Source: Comamonadaceae bacterium (GTDB lineage Bacteria > Pseudomonadota > Gammaproteobacteria > Burkholderiales > Burkholderiaceae_C). Taken from it: a stretch of 5,851 bases of DNA. The position numbers were made by a program, and so were the translations under genes. Positions within the stretch are counted from its first letter, which is position 1. Each line of letters starts with the position of its first letter. This document shows, in pieces, positions 4,716 to 5,851 of the stretch. The notes beneath the pieces are model-generated. The model made no database searches and was not told where the DNA came from. It saw nothing but the letters and a program-made list of their open reading frames with translations. Location of the stretch: the NCBI GenBank assembly GCA_947374505.1, contig CANCCE010000178.1, positions 1 to 5,851 of the forward strand. Reading direction: 5' to 3'.

Positions 4716-5851
4716 TTATGCATGTTGGCGAATCGCGTCAGCCAGCACGTTGACCATACGGTCGACGTGCTCTTTTTCCACAATGAACGGCGGGCACAGC
4801 ACGAGGTTTTCACCGGCTGACCGGACCAACACACCGTTGTGAAAACAGGTCATGAAGACGTCGTAGGCGCGCTTGCCCGGCAAGCCCGGAATCGACGCCA
4901 TTTCCACAGCACCCGCCAGCCCAAAGCTGCGAATGCCAATGACATTGGGCAGGCCCCTCAGGCCGCTGTGCATCGCATCGCCCAGCAGCGTACCCATCTG
5001 GCCGGCGCGCTCAAACAACTTTTCTTCCTTGAACAGTGTCAGCGTGGCGATGGCCGCCGCGCAGGCCACCGGATGGCCTGAGTAGGTGTAGCCGTGAAAG
5101 AACTCGATGGCGTGGTCGGGCGCGCCCTCATTGGCCTTCATCATGACGTTGTAAATGCGATCGCTGCAGACCACGCCGCCCAGCGGAATCACGCCGTTGG
5201 TGACGCCCTTGGCAAAGTTCAGCATGTCGGGCACAACGCCGTAATAGTCGGCGCCAAAGTTGACGCCCATACGGCCAAAACCGGTGATCACTTCGTCAAA
5301 AATCAGCAAGATGCCGTGCTTGTCGCAGATCTCGCGCAAGCGTTTCAAGTAACCCTGCGGCGGCAGATACCAACCGGCACTGCCCGCCACCGGTTCGACG
5401 ATGACGGCGGCGATGTTGCTGGCGTCGTGCAGCGGCAAGATGCGATTTTCAAGCTCCAGCAAAATGTCTTCTTGCCAGACCGGTTCTTGGTTGTGGATGT
5501 AGGCGTGATTCACCGGGTCATGAATGAAGCGCATGTGGTCCACACGCGGCAGCAGCGCCGTGCCGTAGGCCTTGCGGTTAGCCGGAATGCCGCCCACACT
5601 CATGCCGCCAAAACCCACGCCGTGGTAGCCACGCTCACGGCCAATGAAAACATTGCGATGACCTTCGCCGCGGGCGCGGTGGTAGGCCAGCGCGACCTTC
5701 AGCGAGGTGTCGGCAGCTTCTGAGCCAGAGTTGCAAAAAAGCACCTTGTTCAAGTCGCCAGGCGCCATGTTGGCGATCATCTCCGCGGCTATGAACGCCT
5801 GGTCATTGCTGGCCTGAAAAGCTGTGGCGTAGTCCAGTGTGTCGAGCTGCT
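4716..5851 (-). CDS. Class III PLP aminotransferase (omega-amino acid:pyruvate type), 5' end outside window
   Basis: The last 377 codons of a leftward gene; the frame is open to the right edge, so the visible ATG at 5780 is internal and about 65-75 N-terminal residues are probably missing (family members are about 440-450 long). The upstream visible residues LDYATAFQ belong to the family. Counting from Met5780 as residue 1, landmarks are NSGSEA (17-22, phosphate-binding loop), GRERGYHG (47-54, with Tyr52 stacking on the cofactor), VEPVAGSAGW (128-137), FDEVITGFGR (161-170, with Asp162 binding the pyridine nitrogen), NFAKGVTNG (188-196, with Lys191 as the Schiff-base lysine, codon 5210-5208) and TYSGHPVACAAA (232-243). 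The closest well-known relatives are beta-alanine/omega-amino acid:pyruvate transaminases, which move an amino group from a terminal amine to pyruvate in the cytoplasm. The exact substrate (beta-alanine, GABA, putrescine or other amines) cannot be set. All visible catalytic residues are intact. Confidence 0.92.
   Translation of the reverse strand, partial: QLDTLDYATAFQASNDQAFIAAEMIANMAPGDLNKVLFCNSGSEAADTSLKVALAYHRARGEGHRNVFIGRERGYHGVGFGGMSVGGIPANRKAYGTALLPRVDHMRFIHDPVNHAYIHNQEPVWQEDILLELENRILPLHDASNIAAVIVEPVAGSAGWYLPPQGYLKRLREICDKHGILLIFDEVITGFGRMGVNFGADYYGVVPDMLNFAKGVTNGVIPLGGVVCSDRIYNVMMKANEGAPDHAIEFFHGYTYSGHPVACAAAIATLTLFKEEKLFERAGQMGTLLGDAMHSGLRGLPNVIGIRSFGLAGAVEMASIPGLPGKRAYDVFMTCFHNGVLVRSAGENLVLCPPFIVEKEHVDRMVNVLADAIRQHA

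Noticed and set aside
5094..5723. A 209-codon plus-strand frame opposite the transaminase
   Set aside because: It is the antisense shadow of strongly conserved catalytic sequence; the His/Val/Ala-rich translation has no family resemblance and no ribosome binding site.
1..5851. Mobile element, CRISPR array, toxin-antitoxin or phage-defence cassette
   Set aside because: I looked for regularly spaced repeats, transposase or integrase motifs, terminal inverted repeats flanking genes and small paired ORFs, and found none. The one large inverted repeat is self-contained and does not enclose a gene.

Overview
The window looks like ordinary chromosomal DNA from a betaproteobacterium, most likely Burkholderiales (Comamonadaceae-like, for example the Rhodoferax/Polaromonas side). 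This rests on gene content: a DUF3108 protein followed by a DUF3567 protein (a small family typical of Betaproteobacteria), an AbrB-type membrane protein, a ChaN-like lipoprotein, an OmpW porin and an omega-amino-acid transaminase. The moderately GC-rich coding sequence with GC-rich third positions fits. The species assignment is inference; no rRNA or tRNA is present to anchor it.

Layout. Bases 1-38 hold the first 12 codons of a leftward gene, probably a fumarylacetoacetate hydrolase-family protein. Divergent from it, after a 128-base spacer, is a rightward pair: a DUF3108 protein with a TonB-like membrane anchor and proline-rich arm (167-1321), then a 97-residue DUF3567 protein (1369-1662). 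Convergent with that pair, only 14 bases away, is a leftward AbrB-family polytopic membrane protein (1677-2780). A 60-base divergent spacer carrying a run of eight G separates it from a rightward ChaN-like haem/iron lipoprotein (2841-3698). A 270-base intergenic region follows and holds the most striking non-coding signal: an AT-rich island (about 30% GC over 3741-3830) with a near-perfect 46-base palindrome and a third copy of its core motif. The rightward ompW gene (3969-4685) comes next. It converges on the 3' part of a class III aminotransferase (4716 to beyond 5851), whose N-terminus lies outside the window.

How the genes fit together. No single pathway links them. ChaN-like lipoprotein and OmpW are both outer-membrane-associated, and the DUF3108 protein is predicted to be inner-membrane-anchored and periplasmic, so the middle of the window is envelope-flavoured. 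The flanking FAH-family and transaminase genes are catabolic. I see no mobile element, CRISPR array, integrase or defence-type cassette. The candidates for something undescribed are the regulatory structures upstream of ompW, not a new protein system.
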